This document shows, piece after piece, positions 36,807 to 45,484 of a stretch of 64,000 nt of DNA. The stretch comes from CAWATZ01 sp963784995 (GTDB taxonomy: Bacteria; Planctomycetota; Planctomycetia; Gemmatales; Gemmataceae), in contig CAWATZ010000006.1 of NCBI GenBank assembly GCA_963784995.1, positions 1,116,001 through 1,180,000 of the forward strand, written 5' to 3'. Numbering within the stretch: the stretch's first letter is position 1; every line of letters begins with the position of its first letter. The position numbers and the translations under genes are program-made. The notes under the pieces are model-generated. The model had not been told where the DNA came from, did no database searches, and saw nothing but the letters and a program-made list of their open reading frames with translations.

Positions 36807-37346
36807 ATGGACGATGCGGAACTGGTCCGCCAGGTGCTGCAAGGCAACCGGGGGGCCTACGGCGAACTGGTGAAGCGCTACACCGGCCAGGTCGCCGCGG
36901 TGTGCCGGGCCCACGTCCCCCGGCAGACGGTGGAAGACCTGGTGCAGGAGACGTTCCTGCGCGGCCTCGACAAGCTCGCCGACCTGCGCGAGGCGGAAAA
37001 GTTCGGTGCCTGGCTCTACGGCATCGCTCGCAACCTGTGCCGGGACTGGCTCAACAACCGCGAGAACCAGCACGGCCCGCTCGACGATGCCGCCGACCGT
37101 CTCCTGACGCCCGAGGACGCCAGGGGGGACCGCATCGGGGCCCTGAAAAAGTGCGTCGGCTGTCTGCCCGTGGAACTGCGCGAGGTCGTGGAAATCTACT
37201 ACTCGGGGGGCGGGCTCACCTACGACCAGCTGGCCCACCGGCTGGGGGTGTCGCGCGCCCTGGTGAACAAATGGCTGACGCAGGCCCGCAAGCGGCTGCG
37301 GGTCTGTCTCGAAGGCGAGGAGTCACTCACGTCCGTGCCGGCCTGA
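36807..37346 (+). CDS. ECF RNA polymerase sigma factor
   Basis: 179 residues from the ATG at 36807 with CCGGAGG upstream; the frame is open further 5' without a good site. Region 2: LVRQVLQGNRGAYGELVKRY and QTVEDLVQETFLRGL. Region 4: LPVELREVVEIYYSGG, then YDQLAHRLGVSRALVNKWL, a helix-turn-helix. The next gene, 90 bases on, starts with a putative zinc-finger anti-sigma domain, so it likely controls this factor. Confidence 0.92.
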   Translation: MDDAELVRQVLQGNRGAYGELVKRYTGQVAAVCRAHVPRQTVEDLVQETFLRGLDKLADLREAEKFGAWLYGIARNLCRDWLNNRENQHGPLDDAADRLLTPEDARGDRIGALKKCVGCLPVELREVVEIYYSGGGLTYDQLAHRLGVSRALVNKWLTQARKRLRVCLEGEESLTSVPA

Positions 37347-37436
37347 GCCGGCACCCCTCGCCGGAATGTCTGGCGGATTGTCAGTCCGGGGCGCCCTGGG
37401 GTCTTTACCATGTCTTTCCATCGGGAGAGTCAAGCG

Positions 37437-38732
37437 ATGCGATGCGAACGAGCACAGGAGCTGATCTGCGCCCGGATCGACCGGGAAATGATCTTCGAGG
37501 AGCAGGAGCTGGAGGACCACCTGGCGACCTGTGCCGAATGCTGTCGGGAACTGGAGGGGATGCGCCGCCTGGACGACATGCTCTTCACGGCCTACGCGCC
37601 GGAGCGTGCCGACGCGGAAGTCCTGGTGGACAGGGTCAAGGCGGCGCTGCAAGAGCGCGGCCGGCACGTCAATCGCTGCACCTTGCTGCTGGTGGACGAC
37701 GATGCTTACATCTTGCACATGGCTCGCACCCAGCTGGCCAACGAGTTCGACGTGGAGATCGCCACCAGCGGCCGCAAGGCCCAGGAGGTGTTTGGCAAGC
37801 GCGCGATCGACATTGTGCTCACCGACCAGCGGATGGAGACGATGACGGCAGGGGTTGAACTGCTGGAGTGGGTCCTGGCTCACCACCCGCAAACGCAGCG
37901 GCTCCTCTGGACAGCCCACGGCGAGGAAGGAGCGGTGGACGCCATCAACCGCGGCCAGGTGTTCCGCTACCTCACCAAGCCGTACAAGGAGGCGGTGTTG
38001 CTGAGCGCCGTGCGTGCCGCCGCCCGGATCGTGCAGATGGAGCGCGATTACAAGCGCGTGGTCCGCGAGCTGACCGAGGGAAATGCGCAGCTGGAGGAGC
38101 GCGTCCGGCAGCGAACGCGCGAGCTGGAGGAGACCAACCGCGAGCTGGAGCAGCGGACGCAGACGCTGGAGAAGTTCGCCCTGACCGACACCCTGACGCT
38201 GCTGCCCAACCGCAAGGCCCTCGATCATTTCGTCGAGCGCGAGCTGTACCTGTGCCGCCGCTTCCCCGCCCCGCTGGCGGTGGCCATCATCGACGTGGAC
38301 TTCTTCAAGGAGATCAACACCAACTTCCATCACCCCGGCGGCGACTGCGTGCTGCGTGAGCTGGCCCGCTGCATGGCGGCGGCGCTGCGCAAGATCGACG
38401 TGCTGGGGCGCTGGGCCGGCGACGAGTTCATGCTGCTCGCGCCGCACACGCACCGGCCCGGGGCGCTGGTGCTGGCCGAGCGGCTGCGCACGCTGGTGGA
38501 GAACCATGCGTTCGTCTACCAGGGCCAGCGCATCCCGGTGACGGTCACCCTCGGCCTGGCGGTGCTGGAGGCGGGGCGCGACGCGGCCTATGAGCAGATC
38601 AAGCAGGCCGCCGCCGCCGCCCTGATGCAGGCCAAGAAAAACGGCCGCAACTGCGTCGAGATCGTGGCCGTGGCCCCACCCCCGGCTGGCGACAAGCCAC
38701 GGCCGGGCCTGGGCGAGACCGCCTCGGCGTGA
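37437..38732 (+). CDS. Zinc-finger anti-sigma/receiver/GGDEF fusion protein
   Basis: 431 residues from the ATG at 37437 (GGGAGAG at 8 bases; an ATG at 37410 is possible). Residues 1-50 resemble a zf-HC2 anti-sigma domain (MRCERAQEL, then DHLATCAEC with His28, Cys32, Cys35). Residues about 80-195 are a receiver (LLLVDDD, acceptor Asp130 in VLTDQRM, Lys in YLTKPYK). A coiled coil (about 205-245) leads to a GGDEF domain (DTLTLLPNR, IIDVDFFKEIN, RWAGDEF). The signature is AGDEF and the usual ND after FKxI is NT, so diguanylate cyclase activity may be retained or weakened. It would link phosphorylation, c-di-GMP and the upstream sigma factor. No membrane segment. Confidence 0.85.
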   Translation: MRCERAQELICARIDREMIFEEQELEDHLATCAECCRELEGMRRLDDMLFTAYAPERADAEVLVDRVKAALQERGRHVNRCTLLLVDDDAYILHMARTQLANEFDVEIATSGRKAQEVFGKRAIDIVLTDQRMETMTAGVELLEWVLAHHPQTQRLLWTAHGEEGAVDAINRGQVFRYLTKPYKEAVLLSAVRAAARIVQMERDYKRVVRELTEGNAQLEERVRQRTRELEETNRELEQRTQTLEKFALTDTLTLLPNRKALDHFVERELYLCRRFPAPLAVAIIDVDFFKEINTNFHHPGGDCVLRELARCMAAALRKIDVLGRWAGDEFMLLAPHTHRPGALVLAERLRTLVENHAFVYQGQRIPVTVTLGLAVLEAGRDAAYEQIKQAAAAALMQAKKNGRNCVEIVAVAPPPAGDKPRPGLGETASA

Positions 38733-38879
38733 AGGCACGCCGAGCACCTGGAACCCGGAGAGGACACAAATCGAAATGCGGGAACGCTTGTCCTGACCGT
38801 CGCGGTTGTGGGGGAGGGTGGATAGGTCGCCGAGACAGGAAGCAGGGCCTCAAGGCGAGGACAGTCGAGACCGCCACAA

Positions 38880-38948
38880 GGCGAGCGGCGCGGCGTCAGC
38901 CCGCCGGTAAAGGACAAGCACCGGCGGGCTGACGCCGCGCCGCTCGCC
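38880..38948. repeat. Palindromic repeat, family B, between convergent genes
   Basis: GGCGAGCGGCGCGGCGTCAG with its inverted copy around a short loop, nearly identical in the arms to 10413-10486 but with a different loop. It lies between the convergent ends of the GGDEF fusion (38732) and the prenyltransferase-repeat gene (39035). Bases 38733-38879 hold no gene. Confidence 0.93.
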
Positions 38949-39034
38949 TTTCTGTGAGTGGCTCTACCCGAAAATGCCGCTGGCGCAGTGGCTCGTGGCC
39001 GGCAAGAAATGGGCTCGGCCGCGTTCCGCCGCGG

Positions 39035-40144
39035 CTACTTGTCCGCGCTTTTCGGCAATTTGGGCGGCAGACGGTTGTAAATGCTCAGCCGGCCCTCGGG
39101 CACGCCAAGCACCAGGGAGCCGAACGCGGTCGAGTAGCCCGCGTTCTCGCCGCCGTCCGACTTCATCCAGCCCTTGACCTCGAAGGAGCCATCCTTCTTC
39201 TGGAAGCCGATCACGGCCCGCAACGCGGCTCCGACGTAACCCTGCGTCCTGGCGTAATAGTCCTTGTCCTCTTTGAACTCTTGCCAGAGCAACTGCATGC
39301 CCATGCAGCCGTAGAAGTGGCCGTAGTAAGGGAAGCGCTCGGCGCTGATCCCGGCCGGCGTTACCTTGAGAAGAAACTGGTAGCCGTTGAGCATGACCGT
39401 GGTGTCGAACTGCTTCATCAGGCCGAGCGTCGCCACGTCCGACGCGGTTCCCTCCTTCATGTTGCTGCCGTCGCCGAGTTTGTAGTTGAAACCGCCCTCC
39501 TTGGTCTGGCACTTCTTGAGGTAGGCGAACCCCTTGTCCAGCACCGTCTCGTCGATCTTGATGCCGAAGTTACTGGCCGAAACCAGCGCCTGCACGGCGC
39601 ACACCGTCGTCGAGCCTTCATGGTCGCCCTTGTTGCCCGGCACGTACCACCAGCCGCCGGAGTTCGACTGGTTCTTGGCGATGACAGCCACGGACTTTTC
39701 GACCGCCGCGCGGACTTTCTTCATGTCGAAATCCGGCTTGGTCTTACAGAACAACGAGCGACCATAGGCCTCGGACAGGGCCAGCGTGGCGAAGCCCTGG
39801 CCATGAATCCACGAATGCCCCTGGGTGGGATAGACGCCCTCCTTCTGGTTGGCCATGAGGAAGCCGAGCCCACGGATCAATGGCTTGGCGTGATCGCCGT
39901 CGAACGGCTCATCGGTGGCGGCCAGGTACGCCAGGCACGCAAAGCTGGTGACGGCAACGGTGTACTGCTTGCCCCAGGAGCCGTCCTTGGCCTGGATCTG
40001 GCTCAGGTACGCCAGGCCGCGATCGCGTGCGGCCCGGGCCTGCATGAGGGTTTCCTTGTGTTTGGCTTCTGCCTCCTTGTTGTCCTGGGCGGCCGCCGTG
40101 CCGGTCAGGAGCAACCCCAGGACCAACGCCGCGAACTGTTTCAT
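39035..40144 (-). CDS. Secreted prenyltransferase/squalene oxidase repeat protein
   Basis: 369 residues with a signal peptide (MKQFAALVLGLLLTGTAAA). It holds alpha/alpha-barrel repeats of the prenyltransferase/squalene cyclase type: RDRGLAYLSQIQAKDGSWGK, VIAKNQSNSGGWWYVPGN, FAYLKKCQTKEGGFNYKLGD and FQKKDGSFEVKG. The DxDD-type catalytic motif of true cyclases was not seen, so it is a binding or structural relative rather than a terpene cyclase. Such exported proteins are frequent in planctomycetes and of unknown role. Confidence 0.8.
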   Translation of the reverse strand: MKQFAALVLGLLLTGTAAAQDNKEAEAKHKETLMQARAARDRGLAYLSQIQAKDGSWGKQYTVAVTSFACLAYLAATDEPFDGDHAKPLIRGLGFLMANQKEGVYPTQGHSWIHGQGFATLALSEAYGRSLFCKTKPDFDMKKVRAAVEKSVAVIAKNQSNSGGWWYVPGNKGDHEGSTTVCAVQALVSASNFGIKIDETVLDKGFAYLKKCQTKEGGFNYKLGDGSNMKEGTASDVATLGLMKQFDTTVMLNGYQFLLKVTPAGISAERFPYYGHFYGCMGMQLLWQEFKEDKDYYARTQGYVGAALRAVIGFQKKDGSFEVKGWMKSDGGENAGYSTAFGSLVLGVPEGRLSIYNRLPPKLPKSADK

Positions 40145-40199
40145 TGTAACCCTTTCCTTGTTTGTTGTGCCGGACGAGCAGGCTGTGGAAGTTTAACTG

Positions 40200-40491
40200 T
40201 TAAGACGAGGATCGGACAGCGGCGGATTGCCGAATCTTGTCATTCCCTCGGTGGGCCTCCCGCAGCACCAGTGTTTTTTCAGGAGGAGCGCCGGGGATCG
40301 GCTGGCGGCGACCGCGCCCTGCCAGCTGCGATCCTGCCTGCCGAGGCAGCGAGAAAAGCGTCGGGACGGCAGGGCAGGCCGGGGTCGCAAACGACGTTGG
40401 CCCCGGAGTCAAGGACGCACAGGCGCATGGTCCTTGCGTGCAGGTCGATTCCTGCGTAATATCGGTGTTGTCGGTCGCAGAAGCGCATCAT
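40200..40491 (-). pseudogene. IS110-family transposase, N-terminal remnant
   Basis: From the ATG at 40491 the frame reads MMRFCDRQHRYYAGIDLHAR, then TMRLCVLD, and LPCRPDAFLAA. This is the N-terminus of IS110-type (DEDD) transposases with the first Asp in GIDLH. Similarity ends after about 55 residues, and neither frame gives the rest of the enzyme. No target duplication was seen. Confidence 0.7.
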
Positions 40492-40665
40492 GGTCTCCTT
40501 GAGTTGGGCGGGGTCTGAACTCGCAACTCATGCTGGGACGTGAGGTTACGCCCTCATGATCCCTATTGCCACATTTGAGACAGGCTTCCGCCCATCCCAG
40601 CGAGGCCATGAACAGTATCCAGGCGCTGCACCTGACCCGGCGGGCAGGTGCAGGGGAAAAAGGAA

Positions 40666-41391
40666 ATGAAAAAAACCAACGACCTTCAGGCTTTTATCAG
40701 CAAACTGCGCGTTGCCGAGATCAGAATGAGCAGAGGCAAATCGTGGTTGCTGGACGCGCTCTTGTTTGTTCCAGGCAAACTATGGACCAGATTCACTCGA
40801 CGCGAATGTTGGCATTGGGACAAGATCATCTGTGAAATTGAAGGGAAAGATTTCCGTGAAATGTGGCAAACGACAGAGCGCGGTGACTGGCTGTTGTGGT
40901 TTGCAGCCCAAATGATTGGCAAGGACGGCTGGCCGACGCACCAGCAAGTTGTTCTGGCATCCTGTCAATGTGCGAGGCGAGCGTTGAAACACGTCAAACC
41001 AAACGAGCACCGTCCACTCAAGGCCATTGAAACGGCCGAAGCATGGACTTGCGGAAAAGCCACGCTGGATGAAGTGCGCGCTGCGGGCCAAGCGGCCGAT
41101 TACGTGGAAACCGACGATACAGCTTACTGCGCGGCCCAGGCAGCCAAATCCGCAGCCTGGGCAGTTTTCGCCGAAGAGGATGGGCGCTGTTTTCGCCTGG
41201 CCCAGGCGGCGAGTGGAGGAGCGAGCTGGGCCGCATGGGCAGCAGGTCACGAGGTTTTTGCGACTCAGCTGGAGAACCGAGAATTTGGTCCTTCGGCCAA
41301 AGAGGTAAGAGTTCGCGCGGAGCAATCAACTTTGCGAGAGTGTGCAAACGTTGTGCGGGGGATACTTAGTGTTCCAAACGAACTGCCGTGA
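40666..41391 (+). CDS. Hypothetical protein, putative-immunity-protein-like
   Basis: 241 residues from the ATG at 40666, with AAAAAGGA just upstream. After a basic N-terminus it shows CQCARRALKHVKPNEHRPLK, AIETAEAWTCGKATLDEVR and Ala-rich helices (YCAAQAAKSAAWAVF). The CARxxL..RPxKAIEAAEAW pattern recalls a family annotated as putative immunity proteins. No toxin gene is seen beside it, and its neighbours are an IS110 remnant and a duplicated dehydrogenase, so it may be an orphan brought by transfer. GC is lower than in the flanks. Confidence 0.55.
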   Translation: MKKTNDLQAFISKLRVAEIRMSRGKSWLLDALLFVPGKLWTRFTRRECWHWDKIICEIEGKDFREMWQTTERGDWLLWFAAQMIGKDGWPTHQQVVLASCQCARRALKHVKPNEHRPLKAIETAEAWTCGKATLDEVRAAGQAADYVETDDTAYCAAQAAKSAAWAVFAEEDGRCFRLAQAASGGASWAAWAAGHEVFATQLENREFGPSAKEVRVRAEQSTLRECANVVRGILSVPNELP

Positions 41392-41523
41392 CATCGCTTG
41401 AAAGTGGAGGCTGGTCGCAGTGTTTTTGGTTGCATTAGAGATGCGCCGCCAAATCACAGTTCGGCTTCACCGGGCGCTGCAGGGTGAGTCGGCGGGGGAA
41501 GTGGGTGCGCCGGCCTGCGGCAA

Positions 41524-41579
41524 GTAGGACGGGCTTCCCAGTAGCGAGGTGTCCAGCCGGCCTGGGAAGGCCGGCCTAC
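41524..41579. repeat. Palindromic repeat, family A, degenerate
   Basis: GTAGGACGGGCTTCCCAG on the left and CTGGGAAGGCCGGCCTAC on the right, with a 20-base centre. It resembles 8704-8755 in layout but is less perfect. It lies in the 250-base gap between the immunity-like gene and the first dehydrogenase copy. Confidence 0.75.
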
Positions 41580-41644
41580 CTCATGCGGCCACGTTCTCCT
41601 CCAGCAAACCGGGGTCGCTGGCGCTCCCCGGTTTGCCTGTTCGA

Positions 41645-43171
41645 TCAAACCCATCCATCCTTCGGCGCCTCGGCACCGAACCAGCGTTCCGAGATCACTT
41701 TCTTTCGCGTGCAGAAAGCAACGGCGTCAGCACCCTGCGCATAGAGATCACCGTAAAGCGAACTCTTCCAGCCGCCGAACGGAAAGAACGCCATCGGCGC
41801 CGGCACGCCGACATTGATGCCGAGCATCCCGGCCTGGATGCGCTCGCGGAAGGTGCGGGCCGCTGCGCCGGATTGCGTGAAGAGGGAGGCCGTGTTGCCG
41901 TAGCGGCTGCGGTTCGTCAACGTGATCGCCGCGTCCAGGTCCGGGGCGCGCATCACGCTCACCACCGGGCCGAAAATCTCCTCCCGGCCGACGAACATCT
42001 CCGGTGTCACATCGTCGAAGACCGTCGGCCCGAGGAAGCAGCCGCGCGGCCTGTGGCGAACGGTTTGGGAACGGCCGTCGAGACGAAGCCGGGCTCCTTC
42101 CGTCACCCCGCGCTCGATCGCAGCCCGGATCCGCTTTTCCTGCGCCGGGTTCACCACGGGACAGAGCGTCGCGGTCTCGTCCAGGCCGTCTCCCAGTTTG
42201 AGTTCGCCTGCCGAGCGGATGAAGGCATCGACGACGGCGTCCTGTCGCGCTCGATCGCCGACCGCCACCAGCACGCTCCCGGCAAGACAGCGCTGTCCCG
42301 CGGAGCCGAAGCACGATCCAATCAGGGCGGGCAGGCTGCGCTCCAGGTCGGCATCGGGCAGGACGAGCAGATGGTTCTTCGCTCCACCGTGTGCCTGAAT
42401 GCGCTTGCCGTGAGCCGCCGCGGTGCGGTAGACCGACTCCGCCACTGCCGACGAGCCGACGAAGGAAACTGCCTGGACGTGCGGGTTGCTGATGAGCCGT
42501 TCGCTTACTTCCTTGCTGCCCTGCACCACGCCGACGACACCCGGCGGCAAGCCGGCCTCAGCGAACAGCTCGACGAGTCGGGTGCCGGTGAGCGGTGCCT
42601 TCTCGGCAGGCTTGAGGAGGAACGTGTTCCCGCAGGCGACGGCGATCGACATCATCCACAGCGGAATCAAGGCCGGGAAATTGAACGGCGGAATGCCGAC
42701 CACCACACCCAGAGGTTCGCGGATGGCATGGCAATCGACATCCCGCGAAATGTCGGTCAGCGTCTGTCCCATCAGCTGGGAGGGAATGCCGCAGGCAAAT
42801 TCGACGACGTCAAGCCCGCGCCGCAGCGAGCCGCGCGCCTCGCTCAACAGCTTGCCGTTTTCGCGGACGATGCTGTGTGCCACGTCCGAGAAGTTCTTTT
42901 CCAGCAGGCCCCGGAACTTGAACAGGACGTGAGCCCGATCCGGCGCCGGAGTGGCGCGCCAGCCAGAGAAGGCACGGGCGGCGGCAGCGCAGGCCTCGTC
43001 CACCTGCTCCGGCGCGGCCTCGCGCACCGGCGCCAGCACCTCGGCCGTGTCTGCCGGATTGCAGATGTCGCGGCTGGTGTTCCCACGGCCCTCGACCCAG
43101 GTTCCGCCGATCAGGTTCAGCGCGGAAGCCGAACGCGAGGATTGTTGCAGGCGACCGATCAGGGGCAGCAA
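41645..43171 (-). CDS. Methylmalonate-semialdehyde dehydrogenase-like ALDH, copy 1 (N-terminal frameshift)
   Basis: Near-identical to the intact copy at 45485-47020. It has the CoA-acylating MMSDH pattern: PLGVVVGIPPFNFPALIPLW, FVGSSAVAESVY, HGGAKNHLLVLPDAD and the catalytic Cys in GSAGQRCLAGS. Near 43135 it has one extra G (CGCGAGGATTG against CGCGAGATTG in the other copy), so the natural ATG at 43181 runs out of frame after about 15 codons. The coordinates use a TTG at 43171, giving 508 residues with an altered first 14. The family turns (methyl)malonate semialdehyde into acyl-CoA using NAD+ and CoA in the cytoplasm. Confidence 0.82.
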   Translation of the reverse strand: MLPLIGRLQQSSRSASALNLIGGTWVEGRGNTSRDICNPADTAEVLAPVREAAPEQVDEACAAAARAFSGWRATPAPDRAHVLFKFRGLLEKNFSDVAHSIVRENGKLLSEARGSLRRGLDVVEFACGIPSQLMGQTLTDISRDVDCHAIREPLGVVVGIPPFNFPALIPLWMMSIAVACGNTFLLKPAEKAPLTGTRLVELFAEAGLPPGVVGVVQGSKEVSERLISNPHVQAVSFVGSSAVAESVYRTAAAHGKRIQAHGGAKNHLLVLPDADLERSLPALIGSCFGSAGQRCLAGSVLVAVGDRARQDAVVDAFIRSAGELKLGDGLDETATLCPVVNPAQEKRIRAAIERGVTEGARLRLDGRSQTVRHRPRGCFLGPTVFDDVTPEMFVGREEIFGPVVSVMRAPDLDAAITLTNRSRYGNTASLFTQSGAAARTFRERIQAGMLGINVGVPAPMAFFPFGGWKSSLYGDLYAQGADAVAFCTRKKVISERWFGAEAPKDGWV

Positions 43172-43314
43172 TGGTGCTCATAAAGTCCTCCGGAAGCTCG
43201 GGAATCTGTCCGTGAACAGATTCCTGTCGAAGTAATAGGAGTCGCCGCTGCTAAGCGGGCTGGTGCCGGTGACGATCACCTCGGGGAGTGTGGTGACTCA
43301 GGCGGAGGACCATC

Positions 43315-44262
43315 TCAACCTCCCTTTCCTCTCGGGATGAATCCGGGAACACCGGTCTCCACTACGGCATTAAACCTGACCCGCAACTTGATTCCATCGC
43401 TAATCTCCCGCACGGCCTCTTCAGGAAGGGCGGAGACTTCAAAGTTCTCCTTGATCCGGCTGGGGGTCTTCGAGGTGGTCAGGAGGGCCGTCCCGCGCTG
43501 GATGGCCCAGGCGAGCAAGACCTGCGCCGGGGTCTTGTTGACTCGCCTGGCGATAGCGGTAACGACAGGATCTTCCAGCACATTGGGCTCGCTGCTGTGC
43601 CCCAGCGCTGCGAACGCTTGCAACACGATGCCGTTCTTTCTGCAATAGTCCAAAAGATCCCATTGCGGGAGATAGGGATGGGATTCGACGTGAACGACTG
43701 CGGGCTTGATCCTCCCCGCCTCAAAGATCTCTTGCACCTGGCCCAGGCTGACGTCGGATAATCCGATGGCCTTGCACTTGCCCTCGTCCACCAGGCCCTC
43801 CAACGCCCTCCACGTATCCAGCAACGTCACCCCTTTGTCATAAATCACATTGCCGTTCGCATCCCTCGGGTCTTGCTCGTCTCCAGGTTGGAAGGCAAAG
43901 GGGGTGTGGATGAGATAGAGATCGACGTAGTCGAGTTGGAGTCTCTTGAGACTGGCCTCGAAGGCGGGTTTGACGCGTTCAGGACGATGATTGTTATTCC
44001 AGAGCTTCGTGGCGATAAACACTTCCTCCCGCTTGATCTTCCCCGCCTTGAACACCTCCTGCATCGCTTCGCCGACCTCCTTTTCATTTCGGTAGCGTTC
44101 CGCAGCGTCGAGCTGGCGAAATCCTGCCTCCAGCGCCGCCCTGGTCGCGGTTCTGGTTGCCAGGGGGTCGGGAATCAGTGTGCCAAAGCCGAGGGCGGGG
44201 ATAGCACCAGATCCATTGTTGAGGGCTATCTTCGTATTGCGAAGGTTGTCGCTCTCTACCAT
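43315..44262 (-). CDS. Aldo/keto reductase, type 1, copy 1
   Basis: 315 residues with GGAGGAG upstream of the ATG at 44262. The AKR tetrad is visible: Asp and Tyr in FRQLDAAERYRNEKEVG, Lys in FIATKLWNNNH, His in DLYLIHTPFAF. Also IGLSDVSLGQVQ and TTSKTPSRIKENFEV, a coenzyme-binding region. It reduces aldehydes or ketones with NADPH in the cytoplasm. A copy about 97 percent identical lies at 61660-62607, including about 30 bases upstream. It is flanked by ALDH copy 1 downstream and AKR type 2 upstream. Confidence 0.92.
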   Translation of the reverse strand: MVESDNLRNTKIALNNGSGAIPALGFGTLIPDPLATRTATRAALEAGFRQLDAAERYRNEKEVGEAMQEVFKAGKIKREEVFIATKLWNNNHRPERVKPAFEASLKRLQLDYVDLYLIHTPFAFQPGDEQDPRDANGNVIYDKGVTLLDTWRALEGLVDEGKCKAIGLSDVSLGQVQEIFEAGRIKPAVVHVESHPYLPQWDLLDYCRKNGIVLQAFAALGHSSEPNVLEDPVVTAIARRVNKTPAQVLLAWAIQRGTALLTTSKTPSRIKENFEVSALPEEAVREISDGIKLRVRFNAVVETGVPGFIPRGKGG

Positions 44263-44365
44263 TGCTTCACTCCTCCAATATTAACCAGGGGGACCTCAGG
44301 ACATCCCAAGATTCTGCGCGGGGCCGCCGACCTCATTACGGAAGTGGGGACAACGGGCGGTCGGT

Positions 44366-45346
44366 TCAGCGGTTCACCACGCTCATGTCCTCGTAGCGCT
44401 CCCCACTGGCCGCGCCTTTCGGCGCTGCCTCGTCGATCCGTTGCAGATCCTCCGGCGTAAGGGCGATCCCGAGCGCGGCCACGTTCTCCTCCAGGTTTTT
44501 GCGGCGCTTGGTGCCAGGGATGGGAACGATGCCCTCCTGGGCCATGAGCCACGCGAGGGCCAACTGGGCCGGGCTCACCTGCTTCGTGGCGGCGATCTCC
44601 TTCACCCGGTCCACGAGTTGCAGGTTCTTCTGGAAGTTCTCTCCCTGGAACCGCGGCCTGTGGCGACGCCAGTCGTCCGGTGGCAGATCCTCGAAGCGTC
44701 GCAACTGGCCGGTGAGGAAGCCGCGGCCGAGTGGGCTGTACGCGACGAAGCCGATGCCCAATTCCCGGACGGTGGGGATGAGTTCGTCCTCGGGGTCGCG
44801 GCTCCACAGCGAAAACTCGGTCTGCAGGGCGGAGATCGGGTGGACGGCATGCGCCCGACGGAGGGTCGCGGGTGCCGCCTCGCACAGGCCCAGGTAACGC
44901 ACCTTTCCCTGCCGCACCAGCTCCGCCATGGCGCCGACGGTCTCTTCGATGGGGACGTTTGGATCGACGCGGTGCTGGTAGTAGAGGTCGATGGAATCGA
45001 CGCCCAACCGCCGGAGCGAGCCGTCGCAGGCCTCGCGCACGTACTCCGGCCGGCCGTCTATGCCTCCCCCTCCCTTACCATCCGTGCCGCCCACGAAGCC
45101 GAACTTCGTGGCCACCCGCACGTGGTTACGCCGGCCGCGAAGCGCCTTGCCGACCAGCTCCTCGTTGGTGAACGGGCCGTAGGCGTCCGACGTGTCGAGC
45201 AAATTGATCCCCAGGTCCAGGGCCCGGTGGATGGTCGCGATGGATTCGGCCTCGTCGGCGGGCCCGTAGGCATCGCTCATGCCCATGCAGCCGAGTCCCA
45301 TCGCGGAGACGGTCAACCCCTGCTTGCCGAGTCGTTTCTGCTCCAC
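44366..45346 (-). CDS. Aldo/keto reductase, type 2, copy 1
   Basis: 326 residues: EQKRLGKQGLTVSAMGLGCM, then NLLDTSDAYGPFTNEELVGK (Asp, Tyr), VRVATKFGF (Lys) and IDLYYQHRVDPN (His), then VAYSPLGRGFLTGQL and IPGTKRRKNLEENV. This is the AKR subgroup of Tas/YajO-like and AKR13-like enzymes; the substrate is unknown. Its copy at 62733-63710 lacks one residue in LMAQEGIVP. It lies 103 bases upstream of AKR type 1 on the same strand. Confidence 0.92.
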   Translation of the reverse strand: MEQKRLGKQGLTVSAMGLGCMGMSDAYGPADEAESIATIHRALDLGINLLDTSDAYGPFTNEELVGKALRGRRNHVRVATKFGFVGGTDGKGGGGIDGRPEYVREACDGSLRRLGVDSIDLYYQHRVDPNVPIEETVGAMAELVRQGKVRYLGLCEAAPATLRRAHAVHPISALQTEFSLWSRDPEDELIPTVRELGIGFVAYSPLGRGFLTGQLRRFEDLPPDDWRRHRPRFQGENFQKNLQLVDRVKEIAATKQVSPAQLALAWLMAQEGIVPIPGTKRRKNLEENVAALGIALTPEDLQRIDEAAPKGAASGERYEDMSVVNR

Positions 45347-45484
45347 GTGCTTTCTCCTTGTGAATTGTTTCGCAATCGTCTCTGTATCGCCGCGACCGGG
45401 TCGTCGCGGCAGCGGTCACAGGGCGGGCTGGTACGTATGGTCAACGGATGCGGACATTGAAAGAGCTGACGCTCGCCTGTTCGA

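Noticed and set aside
39035..40144. Terpene (squalene-hopene) cyclase
   Set aside because: Repeats fit the superfamily, but no DxDD motif is seen and the length is about half of a cyclase.
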